From: an uncultured Tenacibaculum sp.
GTDB lineage: Bacteria > Bacteroidota > Bacteroidia > Flavobacteriales > Flavobacteriaceae
Assembly (NCBI RefSeq): GCF_947502995.1
Contig: NZ_CANNBW010000029.1
Location: forward strand, 1 to 55,486
Reading direction: 5' to 3'
DNA length: 55,486 nt
Positions 1 through 8,695 of this stretch are shown here, one piece after another (the stretch's first letter is position 1; each line of letters opens with the position of its first letter). The notes under the pieces were generated by a model. It searched no databases. It saw only the letters and a program-made list of their open reading frames with translations, and had not been told where the DNA came from. Position numbers and translations under genes: made by a program.

Positions 1-77
<77 letters not shown>

Positions 78-93
78 GTCGAAAGTAAATTAG

Positions 94-210
94 TCCCTAA
101 GTATAAAAGTTTATGTTTTTCATTTAGAATTCATTATCTACATGAAAATAAAGTTTAGGTTTATTTGATGATAAAAAACTTTTTGCAACCCCTAATTGCA
201 AAAGGTTTTT
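94..210 (+). ncRNA. Putative small RNA, copy A of a four-copy tandem family
   Basis: This is the most diverged of four related segments. It starts with TCCCTAAGTATAAAAGTTT, then an inverted repeat TTTTCAT (117-123) / ATGAAAA (142-148), then a linker resembling TTTAGGTTTATTTGATGAT. It ends in a terminator hairpin whose arms are CTTTTTGCAA (179-188) and TTGCAAAAGG (196-205), followed by five T. The hairpin position, linker and terminator match copies B, C and D, although the hairpin bases differ. No protein-coding frame is shared by the copies. I read the plus strand as transcribed because all four copies have the T run there. No promoter was pinned down, and the 5' end is only the limit of visible similarity. 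Confidence 0.5.
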
Positions 211-393
211 ATCATTTATAGTTTATTGTTAAACTCTTTTAATAGCTTTTAAATTAGTAATGTATTAATGAATTTAGAACTTATCAATACTCAATGTGTT
301 TTAAGCATAATTTCCTTTTTATATAACGAATTTCTCGATGTTTAAATGTTTTCAAAGTAATTTTATACCGTTGAGAATAAGTAAATATATTAA

Positions 394-522
394 TCTCCAG
401 ATATACATATAAGTTTATATTTTTCATTATTTGAAAACATCCTTCAAATAACTGAAGGTTTTTAGATTTATTTGGTTGATTAATGAAGTCTTTTGCAAGT
501 ATATATTGCAAAAGGTTTTTTT
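394..522 (+). ncRNA. Putative small RNA, copy B of the four-copy family
   Basis: Same layout as the other copies: a conserved stretch ending TTTTTCATTATTTGAA, hairpin CCTTCA (441-446) / TGAAGG (453-458), linker TTTAGATTTATTTGGTTGAT (about 461-480), then terminator arms CTTTTGCAA (490-498) / TTGCAAAAG (506-514) and seven T. About 110 bases upstream, the phrase ATACTCAATGT is shared with the region upstream of copy C, so the duplicated unit is longer than the RNA-like core. There is no A run on the left side of the terminator, which supports plus-strand transcription. Confidence 0.6.
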
Positions 523-727
523 ATGTATAATGTTCTCATTCTGATAATCAATTTTCTTTTTTCTGTCCTTTTTCTATTAATCTTTTATTATTGACAGTTT
601 GTAGTGTTTCATATTTGTTGATTTTACAACTTAACGATACTCAATGTATTTTAAACTTTATTAACTTCTGTATGTGTCGAAAATCAGAATATTAAACATC
701 ATTTCCATAGTATCTTTACAGTGTTGA

Positions 728-760
<33 letters not shown>

Positions 761-773
761 GTAGATATATTGT

Positions 774-903
774 TCCCTAAATATATTAAAAGTTTAAAGT
801 TTTTTTTCATTATTTGAATTCCCCTTTTTAAAAGGAAGGTTTAGATTTATTTGGTTGATTAAAAAGCCTTTTGCAAATCCCACATTGCAAAAGGCTTTTT
901 TTT
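774..903 (+). ncRNA. Putative small RNA, copy C of the four-copy family
   Basis: The best-preserved copy. Order: TTCCCTAAATATATTAAAAG, then TTTTTCATTATTTGAA, hairpin CCTTT (823-827) / AAAGG (831-835), linker TTTAGATTTATTTGGTTGAT (840-859), and a strong 16-bp terminator stem (861-876 with 885-900) containing CCTTTTGCAA / TTGCAAAAGG and followed by a T run. The first-hairpin arms differ in sequence from copies B and D but still pair, while the flanking linker is unchanged. That is the pattern expected of a conserved structured RNA. Confidence 0.65.
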
Positions 904-1081
904 AATTAATATTCACAAACTTTAAAAACAAACTAATTAATTCATAAACAGTTCGTCGATTATAAATGTTGTTTGAACTATAGTTATATAGTAGGTGTCG
1001 ATTTTAAAAATATATGACGATTAATGCGATTACTTTTGAAGTGTAAATAAGTTTTTAGAATAGTTTTTTAATAGATAGAAG

Positions 1082-1195
1082 TACCCCAAATCTTAAAAGT
1101 TTCATTTTTCATTATTTGAAAAACCCGCTTCGTTTTAGAAGCATTTAGATTTATTTGGTTGATAAACCCTTTTGCAGCTTTGTAAAAGGGTTTTT
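1082..1195 (+). ncRNA. Putative small RNA, copy D of the four-copy family
   Basis: Order: TACCCCAAATCTTAAAAGTT, then TTTTTCATTATTTGAA, hairpin GCTTC (1127-1131) / GAAGC (1138-1142), linker ATTTAGATTTATTTGGTTGA (about 1143-1162), then the terminator. No microsatellite precedes it. Its upstream region (about 950-1020) has several CGTCGA or TGTCGA words, and TGTCGA also occurs upstream of copies A and C. Confidence 0.6.
1164..1195. terminator. Bidirectional intrinsic terminator
   Basis: Arms AAACCCTTTTGCA (1164-1176) and TGTAAAAGGGTTT (1181-1193) pair with one G-T wobble around the loop GCTT, followed by T on the plus strand. The stop codon of the minus-strand TPR/beta-barrel gene lies at the right edge of the hairpin. 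The element can therefore end both small RNA copy D and that gene. Confidence 0.8.
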
Positions 1196-3254
1196 ATTTT
1201 AATGCACTTTTACCAAAATACCATTTCAAAGAAATACCAAGATTTGTAAAAGTAAAACCTCCAACTGTTGCTGACGCAATGTTAGTGTGTTGACCAAAAA
1301 CGTGAGCAAAAAATCGATCTGAAAATTTATATCCTAATCTTGTTTGTATTCTATAAGTTAATTGCTTGGGGTTGTCTTCTATAAATTGAAAACCAGTAGC
1401 TCCACTAATCCAATAATACCAGTTTTTAGGAAGAATATTATTCGCGTCTTTCAATAATTCCAAGAAGATCTCTACATTATTAAACTTTTCTGGACTAAAA
1501 TATATTGAAGGAACTTGTTGACTAAAAGTAATGAATTGATAATTCAATCCACCTTTTAAAACTGGATCAGCAATAAAATTATAGTATAATGAAGTAAAGA
1601 ATAAGTTTCTTTGATTACCATCGCTTAATTGAGTTAAAAAGTATTGATTAAACCAACCTAAATTGAAGTTTGTATTAATGTTATAGTTTGCATAGTAATT
1701 ATCGTTTACAATCCTTCTATTTAATAAATCAGCATTAAAACTTTCTAATTGTTTACTGTAACCAATTTCAAGATTTTGCAGATTAAAAGGCTTAATGTGA
1801 AAAGCTAAATTGGCAGAGAATTGATTATAACCAATGTTCTCAGAATCTACTTTATTAATTCCGATGCTAGAAACTAATTTCAATCTAGGTAAAATAACAT
1901 AGTTTAAACCTCCATTAAAATTAATAGCACTAGTAGAAACTCCAGTGTTTTTATTTTCTGTATCTCTAAAATCTAAACTAGAGGTTAGTGTTAAACGTGT
2001 ATTTAAAGGATATTCAATAGAGGTGTTTGAAGCATACGAAACATTATCACCACTGTCAAAACTATAATTAAAACGCTGTTTTATATGAGGGGTAAATTGT
2101 AATAATAGTTTTTTCTCTAAAGACATAGCATCTTTTTGATTAGGGAATACTTCTAGAGTTTTTTTAACCGCAGCATATGCTTTTTTAGGTTGAGTGTTTG
2201 CAAAAAAGGCATTAGCAATTCCTAGATTACCATCAAAAGATTTTGTGTCAGTATCTAAAATCTTCTGATAATATTTTATACTTTCTGAAGCATTACCACG
2301 GTATGTTTGTAAAGTAGCGCTTAACGCATGAATCCAGTTTCGTTCACCATAATCATTATATAGTTTTTGTATTTCTGTTTTAGCTAAACCGTTTTTCTTA
2401 TTCCAAATTAAAGCTTGTACATAGCGTTCTTTTGTTCTTTCTATGTAAGGAGCTTTTTCTTCAGATGGGAGTTTCTTGATAGCGCTTTTAGATAGTTTTA
2501 ATGCTGTTTTATCATCTTTTTCCAAATGTGCGATTAAAGACAATCCGTTTAAAGAAATGATAGAATCTTTTTTAGTGCTTAAATTTTTAGAATAATTAAT
2601 TTTTGCTTTTTCATAGTCTTTTTGAGATAAGTAAATATTTGTTTGTAATTGAAGTGATTGCTTATCATCTTTAAAGTCCTTAAAGTTGTCTTCTAAAATA
2701 GATAAAGCTTTATCGTGTTCTTCTTGTTTAAACAATTGATCTGCTAAACCTAATCGAATAAATTTTCTAGATACCATTGCATTTGGATTGTTTGGCGAAA
2801 CTTCCAAGGCTTTATTTACATATTCTAAAGCCGGTACATAATCTTTTAAATTAGACAATGTATTTGCATATCCTAATAATGCATTAAAACTTTTAGGTTG
2901 CTCTTTTAAAAGAGTAGTGTAATAGGCTTTAGCTTTTGGGTATTCTTTTCCCCAAAGTAAAGATTCTGCATAATTCAATTTTACTTCAAAATCATTTGGA
3001 TACTTTTCTAAAAGTTTAAAAAATAAAGAAGTTGCTTCTTGTGTACTTCCTGTTAAACCCAAGGCTCTTCCGTAACAAAGTTTAGCTGTTTTATTATCAG
3101 GAGTTTCTTTTAATACAGTTTCGAAGAATAATTTGGCATTTTTAAAATCACCAGTTTCAAGCATTTTAAAACCTTTATCCATATCCACTTGTGAGAATAA
3201 AGATGAAATGTTTAAACAAATGATAAGAATGGTGAGGGACAGTTTTTCTTTCAT
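1194..3254 (-). CDS. TPR-repeat outer-membrane beta-barrel protein (polysaccharide export type)
   Basis: A 686-residue secreted protein. A signal peptide (about 1-21, ending SSLFSQ) is followed by a long run of tetratricopeptide-type helices to about residue 390, then alternating beta strands to the end, closing with SLKWYFGK. That order (periplasmic TPR scaffold, then outer-membrane barrel) is used by YaiO-like proteins and by polysaccharide porins such as PelB, BcsC and PgaA. The likely role is guiding a polymer through the periplasm and across the outer membrane. It diverges from the flippase and GT4 genes on the other side of a 125-base gap. Its stop codon overlaps a bidirectional terminator. 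The fold is clear; the polymer is not known. Confidence 0.75.
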   Translation of the reverse strand: MKEKLSLTILIICLNISSLFSQVDMDKGFKMLETGDFKNAKLFFETVLKETPDNKTAKLCYGRALGLTGSTQEATSLFFKLLEKYPNDFEVKLNYAESLLWGKEYPKAKAYYTTLLKEQPKSFNALLGYANTLSNLKDYVPALEYVNKALEVSPNNPNAMVSRKFIRLGLADQLFKQEEHDKALSILEDNFKDFKDDKQSLQLQTNIYLSQKDYEKAKINYSKNLSTKKDSIISLNGLSLIAHLEKDDKTALKLSKSAIKKLPSEEKAPYIERTKERYVQALIWNKKNGLAKTEIQKLYNDYGERNWIHALSATLQTYRGNASESIKYYQKILDTDTKSFDGNLGIANAFFANTQPKKAYAAVKKTLEVFPNQKDAMSLEKKLLLQFTPHIKQRFNYSFDSGDNVSYASNTSIEYPLNTRLTLTSSLDFRDTENKNTGVSTSAINFNGGLNYVILPRLKLVSSIGINKVDSENIGYNQFSANLAFHIKPFNLQNLEIGYSKQLESFNADLLNRRIVNDNYYANYNINTNFNLGWFNQYFLTQLSDGNQRNLFFTSLYYNFIADPVLKGGLNYQFITFSQQVPSIYFSPEKFNNVEIFLELLKDANNILPKNWYYWISGATGFQFIEDNPKQLTYRIQTRLGYKFSDRFFAHVFGQHTNIASATVGGFTFTNLGISLKWYFGKSALK

Positions 3255-3379
3255 CTACAAAATTTTAGTGTAACAAAGTAATCTTAAATATACTTCATTT
3301 CTTTCTAAGAAAAACACCCATTTTTAAAAAAAATGAATCTAATAAATTAAAAATATGTAAATTAGAGAAGATAAAACTT

Positions 3380-4636
3380 ATGAGATCGAAATTATTACCC
3401 CCGAAATCAATTCGACCAGAACAAGTATTTATGCTTAGTGCATTATTTGTTAACGCTGGTAATTATTTATACAATTTAATTGTAGGAAGAATATTAGGTC
3501 CTACAAACTTTGCAGATGCAGCAATATTAATTACTTTTTTGTTGGTCTTGTCTTTTATTGCAATGACTTTTCAATTGGTTACCGCTAAATATACTGTGAT
3601 TTTCGATGATGAAGTAGAAGATAGTTTTATAAAATATATAACCAAAAGGACTTTAATAGCAGGAATTATTCTAGGAATAGTAATTGTAGTTTTTTCAAAA
3701 AACCTTCAAGAAATATTCAATACAAGTACGTCATTAATGTTTACTATTTTCGGAATAGGTGTTCCTATTTATTTCGTTATGAGTGTAAATAGAGGCTTTT
3801 TTCAAGGGAAGAAAAAATTTATTGAGTTATCGATAACCTACCAAGGAGAAATGTTAAGCAGGTTAATAATAACAATTTTATTATTGTACTTGTTATCTAA
3901 TATGCAGTCATCTATAGTAATTTCTATAGGTATTCTTATTTCACTTTTCTTCAGTTTATTTCCTTATGCATTAAAAAAAGCTTTTAAACCCGTTTTAACA
4001 TTAAATGAATCTCAAAAAAAGTTAGTAATAAAATTTTTCATTTTAACAGCTTTTTATGAGTGTACTCAAATAATCATAAATAACAGTGATATACTATTAG
4101 TTAAGCACTATTTCGATAATTATAATGCAGGTTTATATGCTTCACTCGCTTTAATAGGAAGAGTAGTGTATTTTGTAGCTTGGATGTTTGTAATGTTATT
4201 ACTTCCTGCTGTTGTAAATAAAGAGAAAGAAGGATTACCACATGGTGCGATACTCTTAAAATACGTTGGGTACATTACTATGCTTTCTTTTACAATTGTT
4301 TTAGGAAGTTATTTATTCCCAGAACTTGTAGTGAATATTTTATTTGGAGAAGCATATATCGCAATTGCTCCTCTATTATGGAAGTATGCATTAGCAACTT
4401 CTATTTTTGCAATCTCTAATGTTTTTGCATATTATTTTTTATCAATAGATCAATATATACCAGTAATCATTACTGGAATTTTAGGTATAACTCAGGTACT
4501 TTTAATTATTTACTTTCACAGTAGTTTAGAGGAAGTTGTAATTGTACAAATACTAGCAATGTCTGTATTGCTAGTTGTACAACTTTTCTTTTTCTTTTTA
4601 AAAACTTTCAAAAAACAAAAGACTGAACTACAATAA
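3380..4636 (+). CDS. Wzx-like polysaccharide flippase, multi-spanning membrane protein
   Basis: A 418-residue, almost wholly hydrophobic protein with about 12 predicted membrane helices. The N-terminal pattern (a helix with NAGNYLYNLIVGRILGPTNF) is typical of the MOP/MATE-type oligosaccharide flippase superfamily: a first helix ending in GRxLGP, then a loop and a second helix. It probably moves lipid-linked or growing glycan across the inner membrane. It is followed after 100 bases by a GT4 glycosyltransferase on the same strand and diverges from the TPR/beta-barrel gene. PelG of the Pel system is a distant member of the same superfamily. Closer assignment needs a profile search. Confidence 0.8.
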   Translation: MRSKLLPPKSIRPEQVFMLSALFVNAGNYLYNLIVGRILGPTNFADAAILITFLLVLSFIAMTFQLVTAKYTVIFDDEVEDSFIKYITKRTLIAGIILGIVIVVFSKNLQEIFNTSTSLMFTIFGIGVPIYFVMSVNRGFFQGKKKFIELSITYQGEMLSRLIITILLLYLLSNMQSSIVISIGILISLFFSLFPYALKKAFKPVLTLNESQKKLVIKFFILTAFYECTQIIINNSDILLVKHYFDNYNAGLYASLALIGRVVYFVAWMFVMLLLPAVVNKEKEGLPHGAILLKYVGYITMLSFTIVLGSYLFPELVVNILFGEAYIAIAPLLWKYALATSIFAISNVFAYYFLSIDQYIPVIITGILGITQVLLIIYFHSSLEEVVIVQILAMSVLLVVQLFFFFLKTFKKQKTELQ

Positions 4637-4736
4637 AATGTATTTCATCTAAAGTTTAATGTTTATAAACGAAAGCGATTGTTTTTTAATAGATTAAGGT
4701 AGATATTTAATAGTACTCTAAATAAAACTCAAACAC

Positions 4737-5948
4737 ATGAAATTAGCTATAGTTACCGCATTTCCTCCAAGTAAAGTAACATTAAATGAGTACGGATATC
4801 ATTTAGTGAAACAGTTCAGACTAAATCATAGAGTAGAAGAGTTAATTTTATTAACCGATGAAAGTGTAAAAGAAGAACATTTATTTTTTGAAGAAGAAGG
4901 TTGTAAAGTAAGTATTAAAAATTGTTGGAAGTTTAATAGTTATAAAAACTTAATTACAGTTAATAAAGCTTTAAATGAAACCAAGCCAGATGCTGTTTTG
5001 TATAATCTTCAATTTTTAAAGTTTGGAGATAAAAAAATACCTGCAGCTTTAGGTTTAATGATGCCTTATTTAAGTAAGCTTAAGAAAATTCCAACGATAG
5101 TTTTATTACATAATATCTTAGAACAAGTAGATCTGAACAGCGCAGGAATTACTAAAAATAAGTTGTTACAAAAAGCGTATGGGTTAATTGGATCAATTTT
5201 GACACGTTTTTTATTGAAGGCAGATTATGTTGCACTTACCATACAAAAATTCGTAGATACATTAAAAGATAAGTATAAGACAGATAAGGCAATATTAATT
5301 CCTCACGGAACTTTTGAAATGCCACCAGAACCAGATTATGCTTTGCCTGAAGGACCAAAAAAAGTAATGGCTTTTGGAAAATTTGGAACTTATAAGAGAG
5401 TAGAGGTGATGATTGAAGCTGTTGAAAGAGTTAGAGAGTTAACTAATGAGAGTTTAGAAATTGTAGTTGCAGGAACAGATAGCCCAAATACACCGGGGTA
5501 TATAGAAGAGATGAAACAAAAATATGCTCACGTTCCAGGTTTACATTTTACCGGGTATGTTGCCGAAGAAGATGTTCCAGTGATTTTTGGAGAAAGTACA
5601 GTAGTAGTTTTTCCATATACATCAACTACTGGAAGTTCTGGAGTTTTGCATCAAGCAGGGAGTTATGGTAAAGCTGTAATTATGCCTAATTTAGGAGACT
5701 TAACAGATTTAATTCAAGATGAAGGTTATAGAGGTGAATTCTTTGAACCAGATAATGTTGAGTCATTAGCAACAGCTATAAAAAATGTAGTAACAAACGA
5801 TGTGTATCGTTTAGAGTTAGCTCAGGCTAATTACAAAGCAGCAGCATCTTTGCCTATGTCTGAAGTAGCGGAGATGTATTTGAATTATTTCGATAAAATT
5901 TTAAATAAAAATGATGTAGTTAAAACTCCAGAATTTATTTCGGAGTAA
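4737..5948 (+). CDS. GT4-family glycosyltransferase
   Basis: A 403-residue soluble protein with two Rossmann-like halves, as in GT-B enzymes. The C-terminal half carries KVMAFGKFGTYKRVEVMIEA (donor-site beta strand and helix), then FTGYVAEEDVPVIFGES and FPYTSTTGSSGVLHQAGSYG, which replaces the usual EGFGLxxxEAMA loop of GT4 enzymes. It is expected to transfer a nucleotide-activated sugar in the cytoplasm for the exopolysaccharide made by this locus. Its last 14 bases overlap the convergent end of the glycosidase gene, so there is no room for a terminator between them. The sugar is unknown. Confidence 0.85.
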   Translation: MKLAIVTAFPPSKVTLNEYGYHLVKQFRLNHRVEELILLTDESVKEEHLFFEEEGCKVSIKNCWKFNSYKNLITVNKALNETKPDAVLYNLQFLKFGDKKIPAALGLMMPYLSKLKKIPTIVLLHNILEQVDLNSAGITKNKLLQKAYGLIGSILTRFLLKADYVALTIQKFVDTLKDKYKTDKAILIPHGTFEMPPEPDYALPEGPKKVMAFGKFGTYKRVEVMIEAVERVRELTNESLEIVVAGTDSPNTPGYIEEMKQKYAHVPGLHFTGYVAEEDVPVIFGESTVVVFPYTSTTGSSGVLHQAGSYGKAVIMPNLGDLTDLIQDEGYRGEFFEPDNVESLATAIKNVVTNDVYRLELAQANYKAAASLPMSEVAEMYLNYFDKILNKNDVVKTPEFISE

Positions 5949-7476
5949 TAAATTCAAACGAAGGTTTTTTGTTTCCATCTTTATCGATAAAACCAAAATG
6001 CTTTTGTTTGTTTCTTTTCCATGGCATTTTTCCTGCTACAGAAGATGGTATTTTTGTAAAATCATAAAGCGTCCACGACATGTGTGATACATTGTACTTA
6101 GTAAAGTAACCTTGCATTTTTTTATGGTATTTTGCTTGAGATTTTTTAGAATCACCCATAAATAAATTCCAAATACTTTTATAGGAAGGAACACCAAACT
6201 CTTCGACCAGTATTGGTTTTTTAGTAGTTTCTTTTAAAGATGAAAAATCATTTTCAAAATTATCGTTAAAATGGTGAAATGAGACTAAGTCAACAGTATT
6301 TGTTAAGTTTTTAGCCGCTTTAAAATTCGACCAGCCAATCGTTATTAAATGATTTGGGTCGTGTTTTTTTATCTCTTTAGTCATATACTCTAACCATTTT
6401 AAAACATTCTGTTCTCCTCTGTTTTTAAAATCTAAATCGGGCTCATTTTTAATATCCCAAGCAATTATAGTTGTATTATCTTTAAAATAAGTAACAATAT
6501 TTTCTGCATGTCTGTGAGTTAAAGTCCAATCTTGCACAGCATAATCACCATAAAAATCGAATAAAGTAACAATAACTTTTAAGTTATGTTTTTCAGCAAG
6601 ATTTATAGTTTCTTCAAGTTTTTTTAATTTTTCAGGTTTAACATTTGCTTTTCCAAAATCTTCATATTGAACAAAAATTCTTATGGTATTTAATTTTAAA
6701 TCACTAATAAATTTAAAATCTTTATCTATAATTTCTGTATTGAATTTTTTACCAAACATATCCCAAGGAGTTTCTTGCGGATAGTAATTTATTCCTTGTA
6801 TTTTAAATGGAATGTTATTTAAGAAAATAGAGTCATTTTTTGTTGTAGCAAATTGACTTCCTTTTATTTCTTGTAGTTTCTTTTCGTTTTCGTCTTTAAC
6901 TAAATGACGAATTCTCCAGAATCCATCTTCTAAAAGCATCATAACATGATATGTAGAAGATAATTCTGTGTCAAACACAAATTTTCCATCTTTAAAAACA
7001 CGTTGATATTCAACAACATTTTCATCAGTGAAAGTTACTAATTGGCCATCTGCACTGTAGAAGTTTAGTTTAGGTTGATGTTGTAAAGTGGTAGTTTCTA
7101 CATTTAATTTTAGACTCTCATTATATTTTATCGTGTTTATTAAGTTCTTTTGAACACTATCTGTATAATAATCTTTTATTCCATAAGGATTATTTTCACG
7201 ATAGGCTATATTCTTTATATGCCAAGCGTTTAGGTAATCTTTTTGAATCTCTTTTAATGTTTGTTCTTCCATTGGTCTTCCAGGGTTTTCTAAAGAACTC
7301 CATTTTATTTTTGGTAGATAAACCTGAACACTTTGAATCGGGAGGTGTAATATAGATGCACGATCTGCACCTGTATTTAAAAAACTAAAAACGACACTAA
7401 TTCCATAAACACAAATGGAACTTAAAAAAATGAATAAAAAAACAAGTAATACTTTATATCTTTTTTTTGTAGTCAT
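5935..7476 (-). CDS. Membrane-anchored GH5/GH2-like glycosidase with an NTF2-like domain
   Basis: A 513-residue protein. One N-terminal membrane helix (about 8-30) is followed by an NTF2/SnoaL-like region (about 70-200) and then a TIM-barrel glycosidase of clan GH-A. The barrel shows FKIQGINYYPQE at its start, AWDIKNEPDLDF with the acid/base Glu, and PILVEEFGVPSY with the nucleophile Glu. It probably acts in the periplasm, trimming or cleaving the polymer made by the locus, as PelA and other biosynthetic glycosidases do. It is the last gene of a minus-strand operon, one base after the Ig-like gene. A purely degradative role is possible, but the gene neighbours argue against it. Confidence 0.75.
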   Translation of the reverse strand: MTTKKRYKVLLVFLFIFLSSICVYGISVVFSFLNTGADRASILHLPIQSVQVYLPKIKWSSLENPGRPMEEQTLKEIQKDYLNAWHIKNIAYRENNPYGIKDYYTDSVQKNLINTIKYNESLKLNVETTTLQHQPKLNFYSADGQLVTFTDENVVEYQRVFKDGKFVFDTELSSTYHVMMLLEDGFWRIRHLVKDENEKKLQEIKGSQFATTKNDSIFLNNIPFKIQGINYYPQETPWDMFGKKFNTEIIDKDFKFISDLKLNTIRIFVQYEDFGKANVKPEKLKKLEETINLAEKHNLKVIVTLFDFYGDYAVQDWTLTHRHAENIVTYFKDNTTIIAWDIKNEPDLDFKNRGEQNVLKWLEYMTKEIKKHDPNHLITIGWSNFKAAKNLTNTVDLVSFHHFNDNFENDFSSLKETTKKPILVEEFGVPSYKSIWNLFMGDSKKSQAKYHKKMQGYFTKYNVSHMSWTLYDFTKIPSSVAGKMPWKRNKQKHFGFIDKDGNKKPSFEFITPK

Positions 7477-7477
7477 A

Positions 7478-8695
7478 TTATTCTTTTAATTCTTTGATGA
7501 AACTTTTCTTAACACCTCCAGTTTTTACTTCTAACTTATATGTATCGTTTATGTAAAAGTCAGGATGTAAATAGAATTTAGCGTATCCTTTACGCGTTGG
7601 TATTTCTTTAGTATCTATTAATGAATCGTTTTTACTAATTCTTAATTGAGTTATAAATCCATCTGGAATTAGTTGATCCATAAAACTTTTTATAGGACCA
7701 ATTTTAATTTTTCTATTAGTTTCAGAAAAATTGATAGAAAAATCTTTAAAGAGTTGTTTAAAGCTAATATTTAAAGTATCACTTTCAGCAATTCCATCTA
7801 TATAAGCATGAGTTTTCCAAGATTCTTCCTGATCTGGATGCAACATTTTTCCTGTAGCTATACCTGCAATTGTATTGCCATATGTAGTAAGTAATTTTCC
7901 TTTAGAATTTCTAGTTATAAATATTACATGAGTTCCATCACTTACAATGTTTCCATAGGCATCTTTTATGATAGAAGTTTTAAAACTAGCAATTTGGTTT
8001 CCATCAGCATAATCATGAAATCTTGAAGCAGAAATTTTAAAATCTACAGCATTATTAGGATACACCTCTGTGGTAATTTCTTTAGAAGGTACTCCTTTAC
8101 ATTCTGAATTTACTAGAAAACGACCTGATTTATCATATGAAAATATAGTTTTCCAAGCAACGAGTCTTTTTATTTTTTCAGTAGAAGAAACAATTCGAGA
8201 TTGAAATTGATGATTAATAATAACATCAGTTTCTTCAGGTAATGGATTATCGAATTCATCAGCAGGACAAACTGTTAACATAAAATAATCGACACCGCCA
8301 GCTACAATACTAGGAGGTCCAGCATAAGATTCCATTATTATTTTTTTATCGGATGGTCTTACTGTAATTTTTCCTGATAATAGAGCTTTGTTATTATGAA
8401 TAACTTTCCACTGAATAAGTCCTTTTTTATTAGTAATGTGTTCAGGTATTATAAAATGAAGTTCATTGTTCTCTTCAATTGGTTCTAAAACAGCAGTAGA
8501 GTAAGAATTAGTACAAAATAGCTTTATATTTTTTTTAGATGAGGAAAAAACTAAATCTATAGAACTACCAGCTTTACTTTCACTAATTGTTCTAATACCC
8601 GTAATTTTGTTTTCTTCTATATTGCTGATTTTAAAAGAAGAAAATCCAAATACGAATATGATCTGAATAATGATATGTATTTTTTTATAGCTCAT
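7478..8695 (-). CDS. Secreted protein with Ig-like/invasin-type repeats, function unknown
   Basis: A 405-residue protein with an N-terminal hydrophobic signal (IIIQIIFVFGFSSF). The rest looks all-beta. The segments around residues 120-210 and 210-310 contain patterns such as VAGGVDYFMLTVCPADEFDNPLP and IASFKTSIIKDAYGNIVSDG, which resemble bacterial Ig-like (invasin/Big_1) domains where a DxxGNP-type turn recurs. Its start codon overlaps the stop codon of the large membrane-protein gene by one base, and it ends one base before the glycosidase gene. The three are therefore surely co-transcribed and probably work together at the inner membrane or in the periplasm. No enzymatic motif seen. Confidence 0.6.
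   Translation of the reverse strand: MSYKKIHIIIQIIFVFGFSSFKISNIEENKITGIRTISESKAGSSIDLVFSSSKKNIKLFCTNSYSTAVLEPIEENNELHFIIPEHITNKKGLIQWKVIHNNKALLSGKITVRPSDKKIIMESYAGPPSIVAGGVDYFMLTVCPADEFDNPLPEETDVIINHQFQSRIVSSTEKIKRLVAWKTIFSYDKSGRFLVNSECKGVPSKEITTEVYPNNAVDFKISASRFHDYADGNQIASFKTSIIKDAYGNIVSDGTHVIFITRNSKGKLLTTYGNTIAGIATGKMLHPDQEESWKTHAYIDGIAESDTLNISFKQLFKDFSINFSETNRKIKIGPIKSFMDQLIPDGFITQLRISKNDSLIDTKEIPTRKGYAKFYLHPDFYINDTYKLEVKTGGVKKSFIKELKE

Noticed and set aside
284..511. A 75-codon open frame on the minus strand across small-RNA copy B
   Set aside because: It runs antisense through the terminator and hairpin, is not kept in the other three copies, and has the composition of translated AT-rich DNA.
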